A DNA stretch of 9,102 bases. Source: Verrucomicrobiota bacterium (lineage in GTDB: Bacteria; Verrucomicrobiota; Kiritimatiellia; CAIQIC01; Lenti-01). The translations under genes and the position numbers were made by a program. How positions within the stretch are numbered: position 1 is the first letter of the stretch; every line of letters starts with the position of its first letter. Positions 1-5,842 of this stretch are shown here, in pieces. The notes beneath the pieces were generated by a model that saw only the letters and a list, made by a program, of their open reading frames with translations, ran no database searches and was not told the DNA's origin. The stretch is from the NCBI GenBank assembly GCA_022709625.1, contig JAKLIL010000055.1:1-9102 (forward strand), given 5' to 3'.

Positions 1-1
1 C

Positions 2-2050
2 TACGACACCTTCATGTTCGATGCGAAGGTCCGCTACGTCGGCGACCGGGTCGCCGCCGTCGCCGCCGAGACCGCCGCCCAGGCCGAGGCCGCCCTCGCC
101 GCCATCCATGTCGAATACGAGCTGCTCCAACCCGTGTTCACCATCGACGAAGCCATGGCCAAGGGCGCGCCCGTCATCCACGACGAACCCGAAGCCCACG
201 TCCCCATCCCGATTCCCTACGAGCCCAAGGAAAATCTCGTCGCCAAGGTCGGCTGCGAGGCCGGCGATTTCGAGAAGGGAATGAAGGAGGCCGATTTCAC
301 CTTCGACGACGTCTACGAAACCCCCTACGCGCAGCACTGCCCCATGGAGCCCTATACCTCCCTGGCGCACATCGATTCCGCCGGTCGCGTCGTCCTGACC
401 ACCTCCACGCAGGTGCCCTTCCACTGCCGGCGCATTGTCGCCCTGACCCTCGGCCTTCCCGTGCAGAAAATCCGCGTCATCAAGCCCCGCATCGGCGGCG
501 GCTTCGGTTCCAAGCAGGAAATCCTGCTCGAGGACGTCGTGGCGATGTTCGCCCTGCGCACCGGGCGCCCCGTGTTCTGGCAGTTCACCCGCGAGGAGAA
601 CTTCCGCACCGGCCGCACCCGCCACCCCATCCGCATCCGCCTGCGCACCGGCGTCAAGAAGGACGGCACCATCACCGCCATCGGCATGGACTGCTGGAAC
701 AACACCGGCGCCTACGGCGGCCACGGCCTGACCGTCGTCTCCTGCTGCGGCTCCAAGGTTCTGCCCCTCTACCGCTGCGCAAACATCCATTTCCTCGGCA
801 AGGTCTACTACACCAACCTGCCCGTCGGCGGCGCCTACCGCGGCTTCGGCGCCACCCAGGCCTTCTTCGCCATGGAGTCCACCGTCGACAAGATGGCCGA
901 AGCCATCGGCATGGATCCTCTCGTCTTTCGCCAAAAGAACCACATCCAGGTCGGCGAAGGGTCTCCCGTCTTCCAGGCCCTCGGCGAAGGCAAGGAAGGC
1001 CTGCCGATGACCATCGGCTCCTGCGCGCTCGACGAGTGCATCGAGAAGGGCGCTGCTGCCATCGGCTGGCAAAACCGCGCCGACTGGCGGGAAAAAACCG
1101 GCCGCTACCGCCGCGGTCTCGGCATGGCCTGCCTGATGCAGGGCTCCTCCATCCCCCACATCGACATGGGCGGCGCCTCCATCAAAATCAACGACGACGG
1201 CTCCTTCAACCTGCTCGTCGGCGCCACCGACCTCGGCACCGGCTCCGACACCGTCCTCGCCCAGATCGCCGCCGAGGAACTGTGCACCACCACCGACAAG
1301 ATGATCGTGTACTCGTCCGACACCGACATGACCCCGTTCGACGTCGGCGCCTACGCGTCGTCCACCACCTATCTCTCCGGCGAGGCCGCCCGCAAGGCCG
1401 CCGCCGACGCCAAGCGCCAGATCCTCCATACCGGCGCCGAGATGCTCAAGCTCCCCGAAAGCGAAGTCCTCTGCAAGGATTCCCACGTGCAGAGCAAGGA
1501 CGGCGCCAAGAAGGTCAGCTACGGCGACATCGCCCTCTATTCCCTCTACCAGCAGAACCAGTACCAGATCATCGGCACCGGCTCGCACATCACCGAAAAA
1601 TCCCCGCCGCCCTTCGCCGCCCACTTCGCCGAAATCGAGGTGGACACGTGGACCGGCAACGTCAAGATCCTCAAGTACGTCTCCACCATCGACTGCGGCA
1701 CCCCCATCAACCCGCTGCTCTGCGAAGGCCAGACCGAAGGCGGCACCCTCAACGGCATCTCCTACGCCCTCACCGAACAGTACCTGTTCAAGAACGGCCG
1801 GATGACCAACCCCTCCTTCGCCGACTACCACATCTTCTCGATGCGCGACAAGCCGCCCCTGCAGACCATCATCTGCCGCTCCTACGAGGACACCGGCCCG
1901 TTCGGCGCCAAGTCCGTTTCCGAAATCTGCATCAACGGGCCCGCGCCCGTTTTCGCCAACGCCATCTACAACGCCACCGGCGCCCGCCTCTACGAGTTTC
2001 CCTTCACGCCGGAACGGGTGCTGAAAGCCATCCAAGCCGTCCAGCGCTAG
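2..2050 (+). CDS. Molybdenum hydroxylase large (molybdopterin-binding) subunit, xanthine dehydrogenase/aldehyde oxidase family; 5' end outside window
   Basis: The reading frame is open from base 2, so about 682 C-terminal residues are visible; separate large subunits of this family usually have roughly 750-780, so some 80-100 residues are missing upstream. The start of the visible part (KVRYVGDRVAAVAAET) is the conserved end of the a/b hammerhead domain. The Mo-cofactor domains follow: GGGFGSKQ at 494-517, YRGFGATQ at 836-859 and a GTGSDTVLAQIAAEEL block near 1240. GAKSVSE ends in the catalytic base Glu at 1922-1924, and a C-terminal ANAIYNATG..L.EFPFTPERV signature closes the domain. The family hydroxylates heteroaromatics or aldehydes using water, usually with separate FeS and FAD subunits; those would probably lie upstream. 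The residues matching bovine XDH Glu802 and Arg880 are Gln and Cys/Ser in my alignment, so xanthine may not be the substrate. The family call is firm; the substrate is unknown. Confidence 0.95.
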   Translation, partial: YDTFMFDAKVRYVGDRVAAVAAETAAQAEAALAAIHVEYELLQPVFTIDEAMAKGAPVIHDEPEAHVPIPIPYEPKENLVAKVGCEAGDFEKGMKEADFTFDDVYETPYAQHCPMEPYTSLAHIDSAGRVVLTTSTQVPFHCRRIVALTLGLPVQKIRVIKPRIGGGFGSKQEILLEDVVAMFALRTGRPVFWQFTREENFRTGRTRHPIRIRLRTGVKKDGTITAIGMDCWNNTGAYGGHGLTVVSCCGSKVLPLYRCANIHFLGKVYYTNLPVGGAYRGFGATQAFFAMESTVDKMAEAIGMDPLVFRQKNHIQVGEGSPVFQALGEGKEGLPMTIGSCALDECIEKGAAAIGWQNRADWREKTGRYRRGLGMACLMQGSSIPHIDMGGASIKINDDGSFNLLVGATDLGTGSDTVLAQIAAEELCTTTDKMIVYSSDTDMTPFDVGAYASSTTYLSGEAARKAAADAKRQILHTGAEMLKLPESEVLCKDSHVQSKDGAKKVSYGDIALYSLYQQNQYQIIGTGSHITEKSPPPFAAHFAEIEVDTWTGNVKILKYVSTIDCGTPINPLLCEGQTEGGTLNGISYALTEQYLFKNGRMTNPSFADYHIFSMRDKPPLQTIICRSYEDTGPFGAKSVSEICINGPAPVFANAIYNATGARLYEFPFTPERVLKAIQAVQR

Positions 2051-2177
2051 AAACGCCGCCCGGCGGGGACCGGGAAAATGGCTGGACATGCGCCCACCCG
2101 CGGAGGACTATCTCCGATCGGAACCCCGGACGGCATGCCGGACGGGGTGCCGAAAACAAACAACAAGGAGAACGATG

Positions 2178-2462
2178 ATGGAAAACGCATTGCCCTGGAT
2201 TATCCAACTGATCAGCGGAGCCGTCGGCGGGAACCTCGCCGGTTCACTGATGAAGAAACTTTCTTTGGGCACCCTGCTTAATTCCGTTGCCGGCGTCATT
2301 GGCGGCGCCGGCGGCGCGCAACTGCTGGCCAAGTTCACGGAGTTGCCGATTGGCACCGGCGATTGGAAACAAATCCTCGGCAGCGTGGCCAGCGGCGGCG
2401 TCGGCGGCGGCGTTGTGCTCGCGATCGTCGGCCTGATTAAGAGCGTTCTCGGCAAGAAATAA
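2178..2462 (+). CDS. Small Gly-rich membrane protein, conserved hypothetical (94 aa)
   Basis: Two ATGs stand in tandem at 2175 and 2178. AAGGAG at 2165-2170 is 4 bases from the first and 7 from the second, so 2178 is slightly preferred; the choice changes one residue. The protein has three hydrophobic, glycine-rich stretches: around residues 5-24 (PWIIQLISGAVGGNLAGSLM), 28-48 (LGTLLNSVAGVIGGAGGAQLL) and 64-90 (ILGSVASGGVGGGVVLAIVG). Repeated GxxxG/GGxxG patterns suit tightly packed transmembrane helices. It ends in a short basic tail (KSVLGKK). It resembles, from memory, small uncharacterised Gly-rich membrane proteins of many Gram-negative bacteria whose hallmark is an ISGAVGGNxAGxLxKxLSLG-type N-terminus. 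No function is known to me. It sits 127 bases behind the hydroxylase gene and 70 before a small basic-protein gene, and may be expressed on its own. Confidence 0.85.
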   Translation: MENALPWIIQLISGAVGGNLAGSLMKKLSLGTLLNSVAGVIGGAGGAQLLAKFTELPIGTGDWKQILGSVASGGVGGGVVLAIVGLIKSVLGKK

Positions 2463-2468
2463 GGAACT

Positions 2469-2518
2469 CCCCGCGCCGGGCAAGGCCCGCTGAGCGCAGC
2501 CTTGCCCCGCCCGCGGGG
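2469..2518. repeat. Nested perfect inverted repeat between two small genes
   Basis: The outer arms CCCCGCG (2469-2475) and CGCGGGG (2512-2518) enclose inner arms GGGCAAGGC (2478-2486) and GCCTTGCCC (2499-2507), with a further CGC/GCG pair around a TGA loop. The result is a long, very GC-rich cruciform or RNA hairpin. It starts 6 bases after the stop of the membrane-protein gene and ends at the ribosome binding site of the next gene (AAAGGAG at 2519-2525). No T-tract follows, so it is not a standard intrinsic terminator. It could stabilise the upstream message, hinder readthrough, or act on translation of the downstream gene. Confidence 0.7.
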
Positions 2519-2532
2519 AAAGGAGTGGAAAC

Positions 2533-2679
2533 ATGGTCACGCGTACGACGCTGCGCAGTTCGTCCGGCAAAAAACTCTACGCGGTCCGGGACAGCAAAGG
2601 CCGCTTCAAGGACATCCAATCCTACAAGCGCGCCCACGCCCAGGACATCAAGCGCAAGTCCAAAGCCGAAAAGAAATAG
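2533..2679 (+). CDS. 48-aa highly basic conserved hypothetical protein
   Basis: The ATG at 2533 follows AAAGGAG (2519-2525) with a 7-base gap, and the frame ends in TAG at 2677-2679. The product begins MVTRTTLRSSSGKKLYAVRD and contains SKGRFKDIQSYKRAH, then a lysine/arginine-rich tail. It has 16 Lys/Arg against 4 Asp/Glu and no hydrophobic segment, so it should be cytoplasmic and might bind nucleic acid. The GKKLYAVRDxxGRFKDIQSYKRAHxxDIKRKSKAE pattern is, as I recall, shared by short uncharacterised proteins in many bacteria, which together with the strong ribosome binding site makes this a real gene despite its size. Its function is unknown. Its start lies directly behind the nested hairpin at 2469-2518. 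Confidence 0.8.
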   Translation: MVTRTTLRSSSGKKLYAVRDSKGRFKDIQSYKRAHAQDIKRKSKAEKK

Positions 2680-2810
2680 GCCACTCGCTTCTGGCGGCAG
2701 GATTCGGTGTTATCCCGCGCGGCACGGACCACAGACGACGCGCATCGCGAGGTTTGTGAATCGATGGCTTGCCGGGCGCAGGCCGCCTCACGGCAAAGGA
2801 GATGGCATCG

Positions 2811-3593
2811 ATGACGCAAAACCGCTGGCTGGCGGCTTTGGTTCTTGCGGCCGTGGCCGGCGCCTGCGTTGGCGGTCTGGCGACGGCCCTCCGGGCCCAC
2901 TCCCGAAACTCGGCGGAATTGGCGGCCGCCCGTGCGGAACTCCGAGCCCTCCAGATTGCCTTGGAGAGAAAGCAACGGGAACCTGCTCCGCCCGCGACCC
3001 CGTCAATGCTCGCCGCGGCGCCGGATTCCGCCCCGAGGCGCGCCGAACCGCCCCTGGCAACCTCGACGCCTTCGGCTCCGGAAAGCGCGGAACCCGTCGC
3101 CGGCCGTTCCCTGCCCGATCTGGCCCGGGCCGAACGGGAAATCGCCCGGCTGAAGGCGCAGCAAGACGAAGCGATGGTCCGCGAAGGCGAACGCCTGGTG
3201 GACCGGATGCAAGCCACGACCGACACCAACGAACTCGCCATCCTCGTGCAACTCGAGGCCAAGATGACGGCGCTGGAAACGGCGCAAACGAAAATGGAGC
3301 AAGCCACCACCGACGCGGACAAGGCCGCGCTGACGGGAGAAATCCAGCAACTCATCGGCGCCGTGCTCCAGCTCAACCAGGCCGATCGGCAATACCGGTT
3401 GACGGAGCTGGCGCGGTCCCTCGGCTTGGAGGACGCCGCGGCCGTCGCCCGCCTCATGCAGGAAACGGAAACCATTTTTCGGGAAACGCAGCGGGACTTG
3501 GCGCCCGTATTTTCGCACGGCGGGCCTTTCCATCCGGCGGCTCCCGAACCGTTCCGGACCACGCCGCCGCCGGGCCAAACGGCATACCCGTGA
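2811..3593 (+). CDS. Membrane-anchored, Pro/Ala-rich helical protein of unknown function (260 aa)
   Basis: I chose ATG 2811 because AAAGGAG at 2795-2801 is 9 bases away; the in-frame ATG at 2802 abuts that motif, and a TTG at 2769 has none. Residues 5-28 (RWLAALVLAAVAGACVGGLATAL) form an N-terminal signal anchor. Residues 32-57 look like a short coiled coil (SAELAAARAELRALQIALERKQ). Residues 58-98 are a Pro/Ala/Ser-rich linker, and residues 100-230 a long, charged, mostly helical region with heptad-like spacing (LARAEREIARLKAQQDEAM, KMTALETAQTKMEQA). The C-terminal 25 residues are proline-rich (PAAPEPFRTTPPPGQ). The likely topology is a single inner-membrane helix with the remainder in the periplasm. 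No enzyme motif is visible and I do not recognise the family; a spacer or scaffold role in the envelope is a guess. Confidence 0.8.
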   Translation: MTQNRWLAALVLAAVAGACVGGLATALRAHSRNSAELAAARAELRALQIALERKQREPAPPATPSMLAAAPDSAPRRAEPPLATSTPSAPESAEPVAGRSLPDLARAEREIARLKAQQDEAMVREGERLVDRMQATTDTNELAILVQLEAKMTALETAQTKMEQATTDADKAALTGEIQQLIGAVLQLNQADRQYRLTELARSLGLEDAAAVARLMQETETIFRETQRDLAPVFSHGGPFHPAAPEPFRTTPPPGQTAYP

Positions 3594-3692
3594 TGCCGTT
3601 TTCATCCTGATTGCCAAACCAAATCGCCATCACTTTTTGGCTGTCCACGGATCACTTGTGCCCATTCCACTGGCCGAATTTGGCTCAATCGC

Positions 3693-3715
3693 AAGCCGAA
3701 AGAAATCGGCTTTGT
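3693..3715 (+). terminator. Weak stem-loop, possible terminator of the 2811-3593 gene
   Basis: AAGCCGA (3693-3699) pairs with TCGGCTT (3706-3712) across a 6-base AAGAAA loop, and the 3' side runs into TTTGTCGTTG. The stem is perfect but short and the T-tract is broken. It lies 100 bases after the preceding stop, at the entrance to the AT-rich stretch. It may end transcription of the helical-protein gene; efficiency is uncertain. Confidence 0.35.
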
Positions 3716-3775
3716 CGTTGCAATGCCCTCCAGGCAATATAGTTAAGAAAATGGAAAAATAGTTTCAAATCCCGC

Positions 3776-3804
3776 TTTACATGTAGGGAGGCATACCGTA
3801 GAAG
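3776..3804 (+). promoter_or_regulatory. Candidate sigma70-type promoter for the CBM21-like gene
   Basis: TTTACA (3776-3781) and TAGAAG (3799-3804) are 17 bases apart, inside a region of about 37% GC (56 G/C of 150 at 3721-3870), far below the rest of the window. The -10 is a poor match. A start near 3811 would leave a leader of about 60 bases before the ATG at 3871. TATAGT at 3738-3743 is an alternative -10, but no -35 stands at a good distance from it. Confidence 0.35.
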
Positions 3805-3838
3805 TAAACCGATTTAGTAAACCGTTCTATCCTAGAAC
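3803..3838. promoter_or_regulatory. Operator-like cluster: direct repeat AGTAAACCG x2 plus a 15-base dyad
   Basis: AGTAAACCG occurs at 3803-3811 and again at 3816-3824, 13 bases apart. TAAACCGATTTA (3805-3816) pairs in 10 of 12 positions about a central CG, the general form of LacI-family operators. Immediately after, GTTCTATCCTAGAAC (3824-3838) is a perfect dyad with 6-base arms. The cluster lies across the expected transcription start of the CBM21-like gene, where repressors usually bind. Binding by a LacI-type regulator is inferred from shape only. Confidence 0.4.
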
Positions 3839-3870
3839 TGGAAAATCAAAAAACAAAACAAAAGGACTCC

Positions 3871-4350
3871 ATGAAGTTAAGCAAGACGATGGTTGCGATC
3901 TCTTTGTTGATGGTCGTTGCGGGGAATGCCTTGGCCGGCGATCTCGGTCTCCTGGGCCATGGGTCTTGGGTTTCCTCGACCATCCCGCCCGCACAGCAAT
4001 GGTACGAGGACATCAGCGTGTGGATGGATGTCAAGGTCCCGAATTGGTCCTACCACAAGACCGTGGGCGTGGTCTGGACCCCGGACGTCTGGAAGACCGT
4101 CAAGTACAGCTATGCAAAGTATGAATACACCCGCGCGGACGGCTCCGAGCAGTGGGGCATCGACATCGTGCCCGCCGGCGTCCTCGGCAACACCTACATC
4201 GGTCCCGCGGCCTGGAACGGCAAAAGCCTGCTGGCCGGCGGCAAGGCCGAAGTCGAATACGCCATCTTCTACACCCTGCCCAACGGCTATACGCTGTGGG
4301 ACAACAACGGCGGCTGGAACTACCGCATCCTGATTGCCAGCCGCAGTTGA
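3871..4350 (+). CDS. Secreted stand-alone CBM21-like carbohydrate (starch/glycogen)-binding protein
   Basis: The first 22 residues (MKLSKTMVAISLLMVVAGNALA) are a clean Sec signal peptide, leaving a mature protein of about 137 residues. That length is about one CBM21 domain, and the sequence fits the family pattern: residues 49-82 carry VWMDVKVPNWSYHKTVGVVWTPDVWKTV (family: V.N..F.K.V.VR.T.D.W), followed by an IDI strand, EVEYAIFYTL, and the hallmark WDNNGGWNY at 143-151. CBM21 domains bind glycogen, starch or related alpha-glucans and are usually attached to amylases or to eukaryotic phosphatase-1 targeting subunits. Here no catalytic domain is attached, suggesting capture or sensing of polysaccharide outside the cytoplasm. 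AAAGGA at 3861-3866 is the ribosome binding site. The gene is a single unit, with an AT-rich control region before it and a strong terminator after it. The fold is likely; the ligand is inferred. Confidence 0.82.
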   Translation: MKLSKTMVAISLLMVVAGNALAGDLGLLGHGSWVSSTIPPAQQWYEDISVWMDVKVPNWSYHKTVGVVWTPDVWKTVKYSYAKYEYTRADGSEQWGIDIVPAGVLGNTYIGPAAWNGKSLLAGGKAEVEYAIFYTLPNGYTLWDNNGGWNYRILIASRS

Positions 4351-4372
4351 GATTCTTAAAACACTTGTAAAG

Positions 4373-4409
4373 ACGCCCGCCGAATCCGGCGGGCGTTTTC
4401 TTTCTTTCC
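4373..4409 (+). terminator. Strong Rho-independent terminator of the CBM21-like gene
   Basis: ACGCCCGCCG (4373-4382) pairs perfectly with CGGCGGGCGT (4387-4396) around an AATC loop, followed by a TTTTCTTTCTTTCC tail. It begins 22 bases after the stop at 4350. Its T-rich tail overlaps the candidate -35 of the next gene, so the two units are tightly packed but separated. Confidence 0.92.
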
Positions 4410-4434
4410 GGCGCCGCCCTTGCCGACGTATTCT
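4405..4434 (+). promoter_or_regulatory. Candidate promoter of the CIA30 lipoprotein gene
   Basis: TTTCCG (4405-4410) and TATTCT (4429-4434) have an 18-base spacer, which predicts a leader of about 18 bases before the ATG at 4459. The same arrangement (TTTTCG, 18 bases, TATTCT) occurs at 5102-5131 ahead of the next gene, and 23 of the 30 positions are identical. That conservation supports the call although the -35 is weak. Confidence 0.5.
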
Positions 4435-4530
4435 CTCGCAGAACCAAGGAGGCGCCCCATGAATGCCATCGGAACCGCCGCCAGAATCGCCCGCCTCGCA
4501 TTGCTCGCCATGGCCTGGGGCGTCGCGGCG
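4405..4530 (+). repeat. Duplicated promoter-leader-signal-peptide segment, copy A
   Basis: This segment and 5102-5228 align from the promoter through the first 24 codons of two otherwise unrelated genes. The 24 codons match at 59 of 72 bases, the promoter stretch at 23 of 30, and the leader between them needs one 1-base gap. Similarity stops at the end of the signal peptide, just before the lipobox Cys codon in this copy. See the findings for interpretation. Confidence 0.75.
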
Positions 4531-5067
4531 GGCTGCGCCGTCCGCGCGCCCGCGCCGGGCGCCGACGCGCCCACCGCAGAACTTCCTCTCGTCCAATTCA
4601 GTCGCGATGCCGGCCTCGCGGGCTGGCACATCGAGAACGACGACGTCATGGGCGGCCTTTCCCAGAGCGCCCTGGCCATCGACGAGGCCGGCAACGCCGT
4701 TTTTTCCGGAGATGTTTCCCTCGAGAACGGCGGCGGCTTCGCGTCCATCCAGTGCGACTATGCCGCCCTCGACATGTCCGCCTGCCGCGCGGTCTGCCTC
4801 GGCCTCAAGGGCGATGGCAAGCGCTACCAGCTCCGCGTCGATGCCGCGAAAAATGCCCGCCACTCCTACGCCTGCGATTTCGACACCAGCGGCGAATGGC
4901 AAGTCGTCGAGATTCCCTTCGCGGACATGTACGCCATCCGCCACGGCGACCGCCTCGACCGGCCCAACTACCCCGGCCGCACCCTCGCCCGCCTGCAAAT
5001 CCTCATCGGCAACGGCAAGTCCGAATCCTTCCACCTCGAACTCGACCGCATTTGGCTGGCCAAGTAG
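4459..5067 (+). CDS. CIA30-domain lipoprotein
   Basis: ATG 4459 is set by AAGGAGG (4446-4452) 6 bases upstream. Residues 1-25 form a lipoprotein signal peptide ending in VAAG, with the acylated Cys at residue 26; the mature protein should be attached to a membrane facing the periplasm. Residues 45-200 match the CIA30 (complex I intermediate-associated protein 30) fold, a galactose-binding-like beta sandwich: W.IENDDVMGGLSQS (56-70), VFSGDVSLENGGGFASI (81-97), LKGDGKRYQLRVD (116-128), GEWQVVEIPFADM (145-157) and a final FHLELDRIWL strand (191-200). In mitochondria CIA30 is an assembly factor for complex I; bacterial relatives are common and mostly uncharacterised, so the name does not establish a complex I role here. 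The next gene encodes a secreted nitroreductase-family protein with a nearly identical signal peptide, suggesting delivery to the same compartment. Confidence 0.88.
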   Translation: MNAIGTAARIARLALLAMAWGVAAGCAVRAPAPGADAPTAELPLVQFSRDAGLAGWHIENDDVMGGLSQSALAIDEAGNAVFSGDVSLENGGGFASIQCDYAALDMSACRAVCLGLKGDGKRYQLRVDAAKNARHSYACDFDTSGEWQVVEIPFADMYAIRHGDRLDRPNYPGRTLARLQILIGNGKSESFHLELDRIWLAK

Positions 5068-5101
5068 CGCCTCGGCCGCAACACATTCTTCTTCTTGGGC
5101 C

Positions 5102-5131
5102 TTTTCGGCAACGGCCATGCCGGTGTATTCT
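5102..5131 (+). promoter_or_regulatory. Candidate promoter of the nitroreductase gene
   Basis: TTTTCG (5102-5107) and TATTCT (5126-5131) have an 18-base spacer, predicting a leader of about 19 bases before ATG 5157. It matches the promoter at 4405-4434 at 23 of 30 positions. A separate promoter here implies that the nitroreductase can be transcribed independently of the CIA30 gene 89 bases upstream. Confidence 0.5.
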
Positions 5132-5228
5132 TTTTCGTGGAATCAGGGAGAAGTCCATGCCTGCCATCCGAACCGCCACCCGAATCGCCGGCCTCGCGTT
5201 GCTCGCCTTGGCTTACGGCGCCGCGGCC
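5102..5228 (+). repeat. Duplicated promoter-leader-signal-peptide segment, copy B
   Basis: This is the partner of 4405-4530 in the same orientation, 698 bases downstream measured from ATG to ATG. Shared blocks include the GTATTCT at the -10, the ribosome binding region and codons 3-17 (AIRTATRIAGLALLA against AIGTAARIARLALLA in copy A). Unlike copy A, it does not lead into a lipobox. Confidence 0.75.
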
Positions 5229-5816
5229 GTCGAGCCGGCCGACCTTGAACTGCCCAAACCGCGCATGGCGGGCGGCATGCCCCTGCTGCAGGCCTTGAAG
5301 ACGCGGCAATCGACCCGCGCCTTCAGCCCGAAGCCCCTGCCGGAGCAGATGCTGGCCGATCTCCTGTGGGCGGCCTTCGGTGTCAACCGGCCCGAATCCG
5401 GCAAGCGCACGGCCCCGTCGGCCCGCAACTGGCAGGAGGTGGAAATCTACGCGGTCATGGCCACCGGAACCTTCCGCTACGACGCCGCCGGCAACCGCCT
5501 CGTCGCAGTCGCTACCAACGATCTGCGCCAATTGACCGGCCCGCAGGCGTTCGTCGCCGGAGCCCCGCTCAATCTGGTCTACGTGGCCGACATGGCCCGG
5601 ATGCAGGGCGCCGACCCGCAGGACCAGGCGCTCTACGCCGGCGCCGACATCGGGTTCATCGCCCAGAACGTCTATCTGTTCTGCGCCTCCGAAGGACTTG
5701 GCACGGTGGTGCGGGGGATGGTGGACCGCGACGCCCTCGCCCGCGCGCTCCATCTGGCCGATTCCCAGCGGATCGTCTTTGCCCAGACCGTCGGCTATCC
5801 CGCCGACGACCGCTAG
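5157..5816 (+). CDS. Secreted nitroreductase-family (SagB/ThcOx-like) flavoprotein
   Basis: ATG 5157 follows AGGGAG (5145-5150) by 6 bases. Residues 1-24 (ending LAYGAAA) look like a cleavable Sec signal peptide, unusual for a family that is mostly cytoplasmic. The nitroreductase fold covers residues 41-216: LLQALKTRQSTRAF at 43-56, with the R50-x-S52-x-R54 FMN-phosphate contacts; APSARNWQ at 86-93; VEIYAV at 95-100; the helix ADIGFIAQNVYLFCASEGLGTVVRG at 163-187; and the closing QTVGYPAD. FMN enzymes of this type reduce nitro compounds and quinones or oxidise azoline rings. No cyclodehydratase or peptide precursor is nearby, so a ribosomal-peptide pathway is not supported. If exported through Sec, it must acquire FMN outside the cytoplasm. 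The family is well supported; the substrate is unknown. Confidence 0.9.
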   Translation: MPAIRTATRIAGLALLALAYGAAAVEPADLELPKPRMAGGMPLLQALKTRQSTRAFSPKPLPEQMLADLLWAAFGVNRPESGKRTAPSARNWQEVEIYAVMATGTFRYDAAGNRLVAVATNDLRQLTGPQAFVAGAPLNLVYVADMARMQGADPQDQALYAGADIGFIAQNVYLFCASEGLGTVVRGMVDRDALARALHLADSQRIVFAQTVGYPADDR

Positions 5817-5842
5817 CGAATCTCCGGGGCGCTGTCGCCGCG

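Noticed and set aside
2101..2140. CGGAG/CTCCG stem and the palindrome CGGCATGCCG before the 94-aa membrane-protein gene
   Set aside because: The stems are short and of a kind expected by chance in GC-rich DNA. There is no T-tract and no second copy in the window.
1036..2178. Long plus-strand open frame (about 380 codons) overlapping the hydroxylase gene
   Set aside because: Its product is an Arg/Pro/His-rich string with no domain pattern, typical of an alternate frame in GC-rich DNA. The hydroxylase frame has full family motifs.
3877..5118. Minus-strand open frame (about 413 codons) opposite the CBM21-like and CIA30 genes
   Set aside because: It crosses a strong plus-strand terminator and two genes with signal peptides and domain motifs. 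Its composition is that of a reverse-strand shadow.
5157..5816. Possible SagB-type enzyme of a ribosomal-peptide (azoline) cluster
   Set aside because: No cyclodehydratase, precursor peptide or transporter is in the window, and the protein has a signal peptide. Only the general nitroreductase fold is supported.
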